Source of the DNA: Acanthococcus lagerstroemiae
Lineage: Eukaryota > Arthropoda > Insecta > Hemiptera > Eriococcidae
NCBI GenBank assembly: GCA_031841125.1
Contig: CM063114.1
Span: 32,261,574-32,325,573 of the forward strand
Direction of reading: 5' to 3'
DNA: 64,000 bases
This document shows positions 37,189 through 49,353 of this stretch, one piece after another. The notes beneath the pieces were generated by a model. The model saw nothing but the letters and a program-made list of their open reading frames with translations. It did not search any database and had not been told where the DNA came from. Position 1 is the stretch's first letter. Each line of letters opens with the position of its first letter. A program made the position numbers and the translations under genes.

Positions 37189-37886
37189 AATATGATATGG
37201 GTGAAAAAAATCTGGTAAATATTTGAAAATAATAGAGGTATTGGATATACGGGTTTTCGTGCTCACTTGGTGGTGAGATTTTTAAAAAACTTCTCGTTAT
37301 ATTCGTTTTCTACGAAGTAACAAACTGTAGTTAGGATTCACTGGCTTATCTAACGGATATCTACAAGAGATAAAGGCAGAGAATAAATTTTTCAAACCTA
37401 CACGATTAATTCCTACCTACTTCTGTTAAAATGGTACGTGACTCGAGGAGAATTCGGGCAAAATAAGACTGTGTTCTTAATACCTATACCTGATTGAAAC
37501 CAAACTGGCTCGAATTCATCCGAGAAACATGTCTGTGATACAGTGTTGCGAATGGTATCCATTTTTTTTTCTTCTTCAGTTTTTGATGTTTTTAATGAAT
37601 CGCACGCATAAGCATTATCGTCAGCTGAAATTTTCAGGGATTTATTTTTGAACCTGAAGAGAGAAAAAATGGATGACCCACGGAATTCTTTTCTTTTATA
37701 AAATAAATCCCACCATGTGACTGGCTGCAACATTATCGAAATGGAAACATCAAATAAATAATGCCATATATGTACGCACTATGGGTACCTATTTAACGCG
37801 TATTTTATAAATCGAAAAGGAAATAGGTGCTATGCGGCATAGAACATTACCTACATCTGTTTGCTTTTATCCGCTTCTTTTACCAT
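35690..37886 (-). CDS. Five-exon gene of unknown family, partly inside a transposon (299 aa)
   Basis: Minus-strand exons: 37886-37855, 37653-37490, 36553-36470, 36377-36114, 36045-35690. All borders are GT-AG and phases match, giving 900 coding bases with one stop. Exon 2 follows a strong acceptor (TTTTTCTCTCTTCAG) and ends CAATCAG|GTATAGG. The last intron (68 bases) has a weak GTGTAA donor but a good CATACAG acceptor; without it a 1-base frame break separates the two largest segments. The C-terminal part includes LKKLQEDWGNNFSINDETLK, VVWHDIKILKVEKNDP and a lysine-rich region. A C-x-x-C (CLYC) lies in exon 4. There is no signal peptide, membrane segment or known domain. It may be an accessory gene of the element or a host-element chimera. 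The start ATG at 37886 is the nearest to the donor; the frame is open further upstream. Confidence 0.5.
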
Positions 37887-38594
37887 ACTCGAGGATGGTG
37901 AGGAATTGTGGTACCGACCCCAGCACGCGCGAAACTTAAGAGTAACACTCACAATTACGCACTCTGCCACGGATACAGTACATAACACTGTACAGATGTC
38001 AATCTGCACGGAGCTCGAGTTGATATTCGAATTTATCAAGTTATTCACACTACCAAAATGGATCTTTAAGAAAAACGAGAAATACAAAAATCATAAAATC
38101 AAAACCTGAAGACGAGATAGATACCAGAAATTCACAACATTACAAGAAATGACCTGCACTGCGAAGTACATGAAAACACAGAACTAAACAAAAGAAAATA
38201 AATTGATTAAAGATCAAGACGAAATCATGACTAGTTAACAGGGCCTGAAGTCAGTATTCAACTTTACTGCTCTACTGACTGTTGAGTTGAATGACGTATT
38301 TACGGGGATTTGAGTATGCAATTTCATATGCATACAAATGGTAATGGAACTGGTGATGAACAATACAGGGCGTAGAAAGATAATCTCATCATCTTTTTTT
38401 TTAAACGCGAACTAGAATCAACGCGGAATAAACGAGGGATTTCGAGTGAAAGGTTCTGTTTCTTTTTGGCTAAAAGTTTTCTCTCCCCCCCCCCAAAAAA
38501 AGGAGTCTATGTCATCAGCCTCCCTCCCCTCAAGTTTTTTAATTTCACTTTCAAACATATCTCAATCGCGTCATACTAGTGGCATTCGTTTGTG
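37887..38594. other. Non-genic stretch upstream of the minus-strand gene
   Basis: Would contain the promoter of the five-exon gene. I see no identifiable element apart from a 10-base C run near 38485. Confidence 0.35.
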
Positions 38595-38735
38595 CAGTAG
38601 AAATCAGTTATAACGATGTACATGACTTTTAGCGATACAACTTTCGCGAGAGGAAAAATATAATTAAACCGAGATATCAGTTTCAACGATGGAAAAATGA
38701 GTTTTCTTCAAAATCGTTATAAGTGATTTTCACTG
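38595..38735. mobile_element. Short inverted-repeat element, pogo/Tigger-like ends
   Basis: Left end CAGTAGAAATCAGTTATAAC and right end GTTATAAGTGATTTTCACTG are imperfect inverted copies. Ends of the form CAGT(A/G)...TTATAACG are seen in pogo/Tigger-derived MITEs. No clear TA duplication on the left. A single related end (CAGTAGAACGTCC) occurs at 43209. Confidence 0.5.
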
Positions 38736-38739
38736 TACT

Positions 38740-39140
38740 TTGCGTGTCCACTGTCGCACAGCATATGCCTTCGTTTTTACACCAACCCCTGTTCATTTAA
38801 TTCGAGGGGCTGGAGAACGACAGCCCCCATATAATTATAATTTCGACTCAACGCTTGTGACATTCGTTTTTATATTGCTAGTACAAGTTTTTAAATCATA
38901 TCCATCATTTGTACATGAACACCCTTACCGGTAATCACAAGGGAGTCAAATGCAGTCCCCGAAATTCGATTTGGCATTTCAAACAATGTTATTCGTTCAT
39001 ACATCGTTTGTACACATTTGTACAGCACATTCCATTGTTTGTACATCGACCCCCTACACAGTAATCACCGTGGGGAGGATTAAGGGCTGGGAAAATACAG
39101 CTCTCAAAATGGGAATTTTGATACCAGACAAGTCCTAGTC
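38740..39140. repeat. Degenerate tandem repeat with TTTGTACA units
   Basis: Units of roughly 110-170 bases combine TTTGTACA, an ACCCCCTACxCxGTAATCAC-type motif and a GGGGCT...AATxCAGCCCCC-type motif. Examples lie near 38790, 38910 and 39050. The same units recur at about 41540-41800, so a shared satellite-like array was probably split by the hAT-like element at 39402-41536. Confidence 0.5.
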
Positions 39141-39224
39141 GCTTATACAAAGTATAAAAGGGAACTTGTGGCACGGATTCCCCTAATCCGATCGACCTGA
39201 AACTTTGTAGGTTTTTTTAATTTT

Positions 39225-39374
39225 GGGTGATGAACGAGAAGTCGCACCATTAGGGCCAACATGTGACAAGGCGCAACGGCGCCGACATGATAACACAATC
39301 TCCGCTACATGCATTACGTACACGTTGCACGTTACTACATGTTTGCCTATGGTGCGACTTCTCGTTCATCACCC
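39225..39374. mobile_element. Palindromic MITE, 150 bp
   Basis: GGGTGATGAACGAGAAGTCG at the left end is matched by its exact complement at the right end, ending 39374. The pairing runs on through CACCAT and ACATGT. It begins beside a 55-base sequence (39161-39215, starting GAACTTGTGGCACGG) that recurs at 40502-40557. Confidence 0.8.
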
Positions 39375-39393
39375 GGTACATATATCATTTTTA

Positions 39394-41544
39394 CATGTTT
39401 GCAGGGCCGGATTAAGGTCGTGAGCGCCCCTGGGCTCTTGCTTAGAAGCTCCCCCTTCCTATTCGAGCCGTTGCTAAAATAATTACTAGCCCTTGCCCCC
39501 CTCCCCCAAAAAAAACAACGTACACAAGTTGGATGGCTGTAATAGAAAAATAGTACGTATACATACCTATACTATGTACTTATGGTAAAAATAATTTAAA
39601 AAGTGAATAATTAGCAAATTTTAAAATTTCATATACACATTTGTCGGGCTTTTACGATTGCAAACTCGTCGATTATTTTATTCCTGCCAATCTTGTGAAG
39701 CAAGTCATTATTGAGACATATTATGGCCTCGGAGTTCAAATTTTCTTGGCTGATGGAATTTCAAAGACACGTCTTTATCAATTTTAATCGAGAAAATGAT
39801 CTTTCCCAGTATTGGCCAGGAGCGAAACTGTTGGGGGATGTGGGGGTTGAAACCTCCGCCCCTAATAATTTGGCAGTTGGCAAATTTTAAAACTGTTCAT
39901 TTGAATTTTTCATTTTTTATGAATGTTTGTTGTTGTTGTTGTTGTTGTTTTTTCAATTAAAAAATATTTGGATTAAAAATCGGCAAATTTTTTATTTTTT
40001 TTAAAAATTTTGTCGTCGAATTTTTATTTTATTTTTTTTAAATATTTGTCTGTAAATTTTTCTTCTCCACCTCCCCATAACGTGAAATTTCGTTTCTGAA
40101 AATGGAGTACCGTGGACACCTGTTAGAGACTAATCAGTCAAAAGCCAAAGGTTTCAAGCTGAGTATCGAATGTTATTTGAAAGGTTGAAACAAAGCTGAA
40201 ATGTGGAAGACATTTTCAAAAATCTGAAAGTTCGTAGCAAACGTTGAATTTTGGATTTCAATGACTAGGCTGTTTTTACTAAACTCTCTGTTTGACCTAA
40301 GAGCCTGAAATTTGAGAAAGTTTAATATTTTATTAAAATCTAAAAGTTGAAAGCAAAAGACTTATTCTCCAAAATCACAAGCTGAATCCGAGCAAATGTT
40401 CTGTTGTTTAATTTACGGGCTTTGGTCCTGGTAAATACAGGTGGGAAATTTAGTCTGGAACAAAAGTTAAAACTCCATGTGTTTTTTCCATAAGAATGAA
40501 AATGAACTTGTGGCACGGATTCCCCTAGTCCGATCAACCTGAAACTTTGTAGATTTTTTTTTCTTTGATTTTATTGGAACAAATTTAGGAGACGAATCAG
40601 AGGAAATTCAGAAGAAAAGATCACCAAGAGTAAATAACGACCACCTTAGCGTGTAAAGGAAGTTGTGTGTTCCTCTCAAGTGTTCCTAACATCCTTCTAG
40701 CTTACCCTCCCAGACTATAGGGTATGCTTATATGCGATAAAGTGAGTGCATGAGGATTAAGGTTCCTATTTGCATTTCCAGGGACGAAACTATGAGAAAC
40801 ACCCCGAATAATTTAGCAGTCAACAAATTTTGAAGAAACTGTTCATTTGAACTTTTTTTTTCTTCAATAAACAAGTATTTTGATTAAAAATCGGCAAATT
40901 TTCAAATTAAAAAAATTTTGTCTGTGAATTTTTAGTTTAAAAAAAAAATTTGTCGGCAAATTTTTCTTCTCCCCCCTTCTCCCCAACTGAAAGTCAAGTT
41001 TCGCTTCTGGTATTAGTAGACAAAATAGTGAGGAGTATTCTCAAACAGTTTTCTTAATTAGGGTATATTGCACTAATTTTTTTGGAATTTAAAAAAGTAA
41101 TGAAATGCTGCGGTGTTGTGAGAACAGATTCAGCTGAATTAATTTCCATGACGAGTTCTCGAAATTGTATAGGTACATTCTTCTCTCGGTTCGAAATTCA
41201 AAGCCTCCGGATATTTCTGAACCAATATTTTGTCCTTTTCCCGTATTTTTGCAGTGGAATGGCAAATATGATCATTATTATGAAAATACCGATAGCGCGC
41301 CAGTGCCAGTCAGACGAGTAACGAGGAGGAAACCTGCATCCTCTTATTCAGTAAATCTCAAGTTATAAAAACTTCCATTTGGATTTTCTTTTTAAAATTT
41401 CGCTTGTATTGGTTTGGAACTTGGGAGTTGCGAGTTGGGAATGAATTTTTGTATAAATTCGAACATTTTTTCCGCCCCTCAGAAATGTTCCGCTCTGGGC
41501 TCGGGTCCTCCGGGCCCGTGCATTAATCCGGGCCTGCATGTTTG
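39394..41544. mobile_element. hAT-like element, 2.1 kb, with perfect 8-bp duplication
   Basis: CATGTTTG flanks both sides (39394-39401, 41537-41544). Ends CAGGGCCGGATTAA (39402) and TTAATCCGGGCCTG (to 41536) are inverted. No transposase is readable. Two internal direct repeats of about 200 bases (from about 39825 and 40785) share GGCGAAAC-type starts, CTGTTCATTTGAA and GATTAAAAATCGGCAAATTT. A (TTG)n run lies at 39925-39950. A terminal-exon-like segment at 41254-41366 lies within. Confidence 0.85.
41254..41366 (+). CDS. Terminal-exon-like segment inside the hAT-like element
   Basis: After a good acceptor (TTTCCCGTATTTTTGCAG) the frame reads WNGKYDHYYENTDSAPVPVR, then RVTRRKPASSYSVNLKL and TAA. 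Base composition is more coding-like than the surroundings. Phase 0 does not fit the orphan exon at 33652-33763. It could be the end of an element gene, a captured host exon, or chance. Low confidence. Confidence 0.3.
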
Positions 41545-44463
41545 TACATCATACCTTGTCGTTTGTACAATAACTTCTGCTAAAATACGATGCACATTAA
41601 TCCGGGGGGTAGTGAAAATGCAGCATTCGACATGTAATTTGGACCACCAGACTAGTGCCGCAGTCATTTGTAACCCCTTTGTACAATTTTGCATTTCTAT
41701 CGTTTTTACATCAACTCTCTGTACAATAACGACCAGGACTAGTTTCAGGGGCTAAAGGAATACAGCCCCCCCCCCGAAATGGAAATGTTCATTTCGGACT
41801 AATGCCAGCGTTCTTACATAGTTCCTGCACTTTTTGTATAGGATATCCCGTCACTTATACTTGAACTGAGAACTCAAATTCAAACTAGGTATCGGAATAG
41901 AGACATTTTTGATGACTGATTACAAATACCGTATCAGACTTTTAGACCGACCCTCATTTGAAACAAAATTTGGCTTTACATGAAAATTTGAAAGAAAAAA
42001 AAAGTGTTGGAATGGGAGAGTTTCCTGAGTCCGAATAGCTCGTAAGATTTCTAGTTTGGCCTCAGTGTTGAGCTGAAAAACCAAAATTGCAGACATAAAA
42101 TGGGTAAAAATTAACATGCTTCAAATATTGAACGAAAGCATACAAATAGGTGTTTATTCGATCGCTGATTACGAACATCACGGCATCGTATTCAGGGTTC
42201 AGCTCTAGTTTAGACAAAACATCCACATTTGACCCAAAATGGTTTAAATGAACGTGACTTAAAAACTCGAACAAGGTTTCGAAGGGGGCGAGGATTGGAC
42301 TACTGATCATGAATACGGCATCAGACTTTTAATCTAGCTCTATCCGGAACATCAAAATTCAAAACTTCATACCTATTGTTGAAAACTAGTTTTTACACAC
42401 AGTCATTTTTAAGGACTCGCTTGAAATTTTTACACACCTACCAACCAGTTTTGTAGACACTTCAGATATATCGACTTCGTATCTTCTATTTCACAAACTT
42501 TTTCCAGCGTTGGTATCATGACTCTGGATCAAATTTGTGAGAGGTGACCGAAATTTTCAATCAACATACTTATATTTCAGCATTTTCGAATGCGAGTTGT
42601 TTAAAAACTTGTGATAAAACGTATGGAACTCAATTTTCCAACGTTTCTGATTTTAAATACCTAATTACCGAAATTTTTATCACTATATTCTCCGTTACTC
42701 GTTGCGATTGTTCTTCAGTTTCCATGGATCTTACCAAATTTTCATACAAGAGTTGGTTAAAGGCTCATGACTTATTACTTTCAAAAATAATACATAATAT
42801 GCTTGTGATTTGCTGTTTTTGTAATATCCGTCGTACTACAATAAACCATGCCAGTTACCTGTAGGTACTGAAATATTAAGTAAGTACGTATTCACACTAT
42901 TAGAATGAAGGAAGAGCAAAACTAAGCACTGACAGAAATCATAATGCATAACATTGGTAGATTAAGAAAATAAGTCAGATACCAATGGTCAATGCTGAAA
43001 ACTGTTTCAGTTTTTAGCTCCGATATTGTTTTTCTGATCATCGATAAATGTATATGTCCATCAGTTGATTAGTTCGGAAGTCCAAATCTTATCCAATCTT
43101 AAAACATTTCTTCCTAGACTAGTCTAAAGTTATAGTGTAGTATACCTCAACCTGTCAAAAGAATCATATCCCTCATCATCAAGTGAATAATAACTTGATA
43201 ACGAAATACAGTAGAACGTCCTTTATATCCCCATTAACCGGGCTGGAGAGTTATGCGAAACGAATTTTGCTGATAAACGCACATGAGCTTATTTAATGCA
43301 TTAATTATTGCTTATTTCTTCAAAACCACAGAATTCTCCCAGACGTAATTTAATGTATTATATACACGTTAAAAATAATAATAATAATATGAGAAATTAT
43401 CTGTCAAAAGGGCCCCTGTGAGCAATGATGATTTTGGGAAAAACAACTTCACAGTTTTCAAACTGAAATACTCCTTTCAGACTGATTTAATTAAAAAATA
43501 TGTTATTATAAAAAGTGATTAAATTGGTAGAAATGACTAACTAATTGTTTAGTTCATCCAGAAACGAACGCAGACGAATTAAAAAGAAGGAAAATGATAG
43601 GGGCCCTTTTTAGAGCAGTGGGAAAATTAGCCTGATGGGACATTATGTTGTGGTTTATCATAGCTGTTTTCCCATGATAATATCGGTGAATTTTATGCAT
43701 TACTCTTCTCCTTTGCTTGTTTCCATACATTTTCATATACTACTTATTAAACAAAATACATAATTCCTAACTCACTGTATGATGAGTCATTGTAAATTCT
43801 CGTAATTGAAGCTAATGTATAGAGTACTGAAGATGTCTCATCATGCTGATAAGGCGACCAAAATGTGTAATTTCTGAGGCATAATCGGACCGGGCAAACA
43901 ACAACAACGGCGCAATGCTATTTTTATGCGAAAAAAAAAATCACTTGAATTCCGATAAAAATGAGCTCATTCAAAAGGGAATTTTATTTGCTACAAGGTA
44001 TTGGTGTGGTGGGACGTATGGCGGTGCATACATGCTAAAGTGGCCTCTGAGACACCGCATCCCCGGACCGGAAACTACCCTTTCGGGCATCGCATCAGTA
44101 CCGAGGGGTTGCTGCAAGGTATGCTCTTTTTCAATTTTCCATTAACCGCATTCATTCTCGAGATACTCGTATTTTGGAAAAACAATAAAATTTTGCCATA
44201 AACTGCAGCACTGAACTCCTCCTTTTCCCTATCAGTTTTTCTTCAATCGATGTTAGCGAACCTACAATTTTCCCGGTCCCTATTATCGTGGACGGAGTTA
44301 CTCACTTTTCACTCTACAATATAATGTAATCGTAATGTATGCTTGGTTTCACTGACTGTGTATGATAACTGATAAGTTTGTACACACATCGCAGCATAGA
44401 ATTATTGATGTTCATACAATGTGTTTGTAATATTGTAATCATTTATCGGCGCTAATTTCACTG
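41545..44463. other. Non-genic stretch
   Basis: Begins with the second part of the TTTGTACA repeat array (to about 41810), with a 10-base C run at about 41766. After that it is AT-rich with chance ORFs. A pogo-like end lies at 43209 with no visible partner. A short (AAT)n run lies near 43375. Confidence 0.4.
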
Positions 44464-44980
44464 AATATCATCAGGGTTGCAATGTTTTAAAACAATGAAA
44501 AAAAAACAATCTTTGTTTTAAAACAAATATGTGTTTTAAACCTTTTTTGTTTGTTTAAAACGTGTTTTTTTAACCATGTTTTTTTGTGTGTTTTTTTTCG
44601 TTTTCATTGAGATTTCCTCACCCACAACTTACAGGGACCAAAATAATTTGTCAAGTACAAATAAATTTCAGAACTTCACGCAAAAGCAAAAATTTCCAGA
44701 ATAATTTGATATCAGAATTATCAATACATTTGTTGGCCCAACGACGGGTATTCTTACTAACAGTAACTGACTGTGTGATGTCAGAGTTGAAGGTCGAATA
44801 ACGGAACGAAAAGGTAAGACAAAATGTCGGAAATAGGGGAAAAACAAAAAAAAGTTTTAAAACAATGTTTTTAAACGTTTTAAAACAATGTTTTTAAACC
44901 TTTTAAAACAACGAAAAACAGTTGTTCTCTTTTTTTTAAAAACTTTTTTTTTTTTTTTTTTTTGCAACCCTGAATATTAT
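44464..44980. mobile_element. hAT-like MITE, about 500 bp
   Basis: Ends CAGGGTTGCAA (44472) and TTGCAACCCTG (to 44972) are exact inverted copies. The flanks AATATCAT and AATATTAT differ at one of eight positions, a decayed target duplication. Repeats of TTTTAAAACAATGTTTTTAAA form subterminal arrays at both sides. No ORF. Confidence 0.8.
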
Positions 44981-46548
44981 AGTTCGGAGAATTCGAAAAT
45001 CAGCATCTCCACAAAAAGGGCATTCAGGGCCGTACCGACGGGGGGTTAGGGGTTCCTCCACCCCATAAAAACAATGGGGTTGAGACGGAGAGGAAGGCGG
45101 ATCTGTGACTGATTATACCCCTCCAAGAAATAATAGGCCCTGGGCCCATTTGACAGATAGTTCTTCATATATACTCGCTGCTCTACTGTATTTGTATTTA
45201 CGTAAATAGAAAAATAAATAAAAAATAATTTTCTAATAATATTAGAACGTTTTTTTCTAGCAGCTCTGATAGTCGCTATTCTTGTACAAATGAACAAATC
45301 TCACTGATTTTTCTGATTGAGAAGAATAAGGACCCTTTATTTCCACAACCCTCATGTAGATGAGACTTTATCTGTTTTCAATTTGTCTGGATTTCGTAAA
45401 AACAGAAGAAAATAAATTTTCCTGCCCATCCAAATAGCGAAATATGCGAATTATGATATCTGAATATTTGTGCTATTCAATCGCACCCACCCAGATCACT
45501 TGACACTTACTTTCAAATTTTTGTTGCAATCAACCTTCACCCATCCAGTATATGGATATTAGCGAAGCTGTGTATTTCGCACGCCAGAACCTGGTCGGAT
45601 AAACGCAATAACACAACATATCTCAGCGATATATTTATATGTATGCGTTCTCGTTGAATGTGTAGTGGTGCGTGCTTACAGTCGCTTTCACCTGTAATAT
45701 GTCGAGTAATTGCCTACTCAACGCCCGGGTTTCTTTGTATTTCCGTTATAGTCTATCCCAAATAAGAATTCCGAAAACAGTTAAGACCATTCACACTTTG
45801 CTGCGGATCTTAAAATCGATTTTTCTACAAAAAGCCTGGATATGTCAGATCGCATTACATTTCTTGAAAAAGAAGTATGAAAAAAAATCTACAAGAAATA
45901 ACAGCAATTACTGTTTGATTTAATTTGGAGATATCTATGCTCTGGTTTGTAGTGTTATGTGAATAACTACCTTTTCCTTTCCCCACATGCCACCGTACTC
46001 GCAACTGTTTTCGGCATTCTCATTTGGGACAGACTAGACACTAGAGACGATACACAGCGCTTACGGCGCTTCGCTCGAAGCAATCAAGAATCAACCCTCT
46101 ATGATTACAAGTGGGAAAATATACCCAACTATACTTTGTTTACATTCGGCTGCAGGCTGTGGCGCTTCAATTTGAACGGCCGCCCGCCAGCGCCTTCCAG
46201 TAAAAACGCGGGAACTCACACTACTTATCTGTTATCACTTTATCAGCCGAGCTGAGAGCTGATCGTGTTCTTGTTCGGGATGACTTCGGACTTCGCAGTG
46301 TTCGATTGTTTATGGATGTAAATTAAGGCTTTTTCTGATTCTTTATTCTTTATTTTTAATAACAGTTTGATCCATTAGTCATAAACTACCTTGCGCAATA
46401 TTGAAATTATTTTAATAAGTACACAGCCTTTGTTTGCCCCATTGTATGTTGCAGTCCTCATACCAGAATTAGGTGAGTTTCAGCAAATACACCTTCGTTG
46501 CATTCTCGTTATTTATTATTTCATGTAGTTTTGTTCTTGTGTTATGTA
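44981..46548. other. Non-genic stretch upstream of the POLE4 gene
   Basis: A possible MITE start CAGGGCCGTACCGACGG lies near 45027, without a convincing partner. The 5' untranslated region and promoter of the POLE4 gene should lie in the last few hundred bases. An 18-base candidate microexon (46455-46472) is in phase with the first coding exon but cannot be confirmed. Confidence 0.4.
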
Positions 46549-46554
46549 GATCTG

Positions 46555-47388
46555 ATGGATTACGATGATTTGAACCAAGATTTTACGAAGCACCAGGACA
46601 CTACAAGCCTTGGTAATGAATCCGAAAACCAGATAGAAGATCATCGTGATAGTGTCTCAAGCATTGAAATTGAAGAACCAGCCTCGTACAAAAATCTAGA
46701 TACAGACGATGTGATTCGCAGCCTAATAGAAAACAGAACAGATAAAATAGTTGAAGATGATACTAGAACCGACGAAGATCCAAAGGACAGTCTTGTTACC
46801 GATACAGAGAACACTTTGTTTGATTCCATTGTGAACGGCTCGACAGAACTAGATGATGCAAACAGTTCACTCTTAGGTAACGATGTAGATGAGAAAGCAA
46901 TAGAGGAATACGGAGATACTGAAAACGTGACTGATTCTCTGGATATCGACAACATTCTCAATAGTTCTTCTAAAGAAAATACCGAACCTAAACTTGATAA
47001 ACTTTGTCAGTTACCGTTGGGACGCGTAAAATCAATCATAAAATCCGATCCTGATGTGACAGTAGTCAGCGCAGAATGCGTGTTTTTGATTGCAAAAGCT
47101 TCGGTAAGTGAAAATTAATTCTGCACTTGCTCTAATAAATGAAAAATAATCACAAGTAATAATTGTAAAAAGAAAGTGGATTGTTTCATTTGAAACACAG
47201 TATCAGTGTAACATGAGTCATTATTGATTTGTTGAAATGCATTACAGGAATTTTTTCTACAATGGCTCGGAAAAGAAATCCACGCGTACACTATACAGCA
47301 GAAGAAGAAAACTATTCAGAAAAAAGATTTGGACCTGGCTATTTCCGAGCATCCAGCTTTGGAGTTTCTGGATGGTGCATTAGACTAG
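46555..47388 (+). CDS. POLE4: DNA polymerase epsilon subunit 4 homologue (histone-fold protein)
   Basis: Two exons, 46555-47103 and 47248-47388, join in phase 0 across a 144-base GT-AG intron, giving 229 aa. Residues about 150-229 form a histone fold like POLE4 and its NF-YC/CHRAC relatives: LPLGRVKSIIKSDPDVTVVS, then AECVFLIAKASEFFLQWLGK, KKKTIQKKDLDLAISEHPAL and a final EFLDGALD. In the family this subunit pairs with a second histone-fold subunit and helps the leading-strand polymerase hold DNA and pass on parental histones. The first 150 residues are an acidic extension rich in D, E, S and N, longer than in human POLE4 (117 aa). The chosen ATG is the first after a good acceptor at 46549; an upstream exon may add residues. 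The intron splits the fold after the central helix begins. Confidence 0.85.
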
Positions 47389-49353
47389 ACTATAACTTCA
47401 CACCCGATGGAGTTTCGTTCTTTATACATACAAAATATGTCAGGGCTTCTGATTTTGATTTTGGTCGATATTAATTGCTAGAAATAACTTTGTGAGATTT
47501 AGGTTGAGTAGCCAGAATTGTACGCGAAAAATCACTGATGGATAGTTAGCATTATTTATTGAAAACCGGGTTAAGAAAAATGTAGTTCCACTTTAATGTG
47601 ATTGGTACCAAGTTACATGAATTCGGATTTCTAAAGTAATATTTGATTTAAGCCAAAGGGAATGTAGTTCGTTTTCCAGTTTTCATAAATTAATAATTAT
47701 TTGCATAAAAAATTATGTACCAAAAGTATAAAAAAAAACAAAAAAAAAACACGAAAATATGGATTAATTTTTATGACAAGAAGTCTGATAAACATTGTGA
47801 TATTGAATTCATAACTTCAGCAGAGTTTATCACCTCGGAAGGAGTTGGCGAACATTTTCAAAAAAAAAACGAAATAAAGGATTGTTTTGAGACATTTGTA
47901 TCTAACTGTAAGTTTGACGTATTAATTACAGTAAAAACAGAAACCGAAAATATATATCCGATTTGATGTTGGGAGGTAGAAGTTCGATCAACCAAAATTT
48001 CTATTGCTATTTACGAAACACCATTCATGCGGGCATTAAAGTGAACAGGAGTGTAGGTATTTCTTCCTCTTTTTTCCACCAAATTTACATTGGCATTGCA
48101 ATTTTTGAAGTGTGATATAAATTAAACCGAAATAATTTCAATAAAATAATTTGTATGGAATAACAAAGGTTAAAAGAGTTCAAGTGGATGTGCTAACAAA
48201 AAGTGCACATGGAATTTGACACTGGGTCGACGTATCCATGTAGTCAGTCAAGGTAGTGTTGATACAAATGCGCACAAGAAATCTTCAGTGAGTACAAAAA
48301 TGTTTTCTTTCCAACCTCTAAGTCAACATAAATTATTCTTTGTAGTTGGTCTGCTGGATAAACACGTCAAGTAAATGGTCCATGAAAGTGTCTACTATAG
48401 GCTTGATCTCTGTTTTACACCCGGACATCATCTAGTATATTTTGTGAATATATGTTTTGTGGGTAAATATTCCACTACTTATGTATCCTGAAATTTTTAA
48501 GATTACTGCGTCAGTAACAAAATTTACAATCCTAATAGGCACTGAAATTAGGAGTTCCCAAAGTTAGTAGCCCTGTGTACTGAAAAGGTGATCATGCACA
48601 ATTTTTATAAGATTACAGCAAACTTTAAACGTAAAAAAAATCTCGTCCTACATTTTATTATATTTGTTACTAAACAATAGATGAATAATTATAGTCAACG
48701 CAAGTGGGTGGAATAATTTTCGGTCGTTTTTAGCCTTCCTAAGGATAGCAGTATTTCCATTAAAAATTATCCATGATTAGTTGATCATCCTCTTTCAGTT
48801 TCACCCACGCAGGTGATTTTGTAGCGCTCTGTAGTGCAAGTTTCGACGCCTGTCATGGCGGCTCCAACTAATAGTTCCTAAAATATCTACCTCAGAGTTT
48901 AGACTTGAATTTATACTACCTTTTCCACTCTACACCCATTCCCGCTTACCTCATTCGGTGGTGCGCTAGTACTTACAAACCTGAATCGTATTCTTAGTTT
49001 TGTTTATTGATTTCTGTCTGCTACATTCCCAAAATGGGGGTGCTAAGTTACTCGAAGTTGTAGCGATACCACAATCAAACAGTTGAAATCAAACCGGGAA
49101 AGCTTCCACCACAACGCGCCATATTATCTGTGTCGTTCATATACTACACATCACTGACCTATCATCTGTGCTTGTGTAACAGGCCTATCATCCAACTCGA
49201 ATGTAATGCAGACTTCAATAATATCGATTTTCTTGACACCATAACAGAGTAGTTAATCTAGGCGTACACTATTATTCGTTCACAAATATTTCGATAGATA
49301 TTTTATTTCATTTATTCTTTAATTACCGTCATAATATTACGATAGTTTACGAG
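47389..49353. other. Intergenic stretch between POLE4 and the minus-strand gene
   Basis: Contains the 3' ends of two converging genes. No poly(A) signal stands out and no other feature is supported. The ORF at 47715-47966 is lysine-rich and looks like chance. Confidence 0.4.

Noticed and set aside
42544..42864. 106-codon ORF with a possible acceptor and several cysteines
   Set aside because: AT-rich codon mix, no partner exon in phase and no known cysteine pattern; left as chance.
45027..45143. Possible MITE with CAGGGCC ends
   Set aside because: Only seven bases are inverted and the flanking octamers do not match.
46455..46472. 18-base microexon before POLE4
   Set aside because: Splice borders and phase fit, but such a short segment cannot be supported without transcripts.
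47229..47474. 81-codon ORF over POLE4 exon 2
   Set aside because: Different frame from the histone fold, which uses the acceptor at 47247 and stops at 47388.
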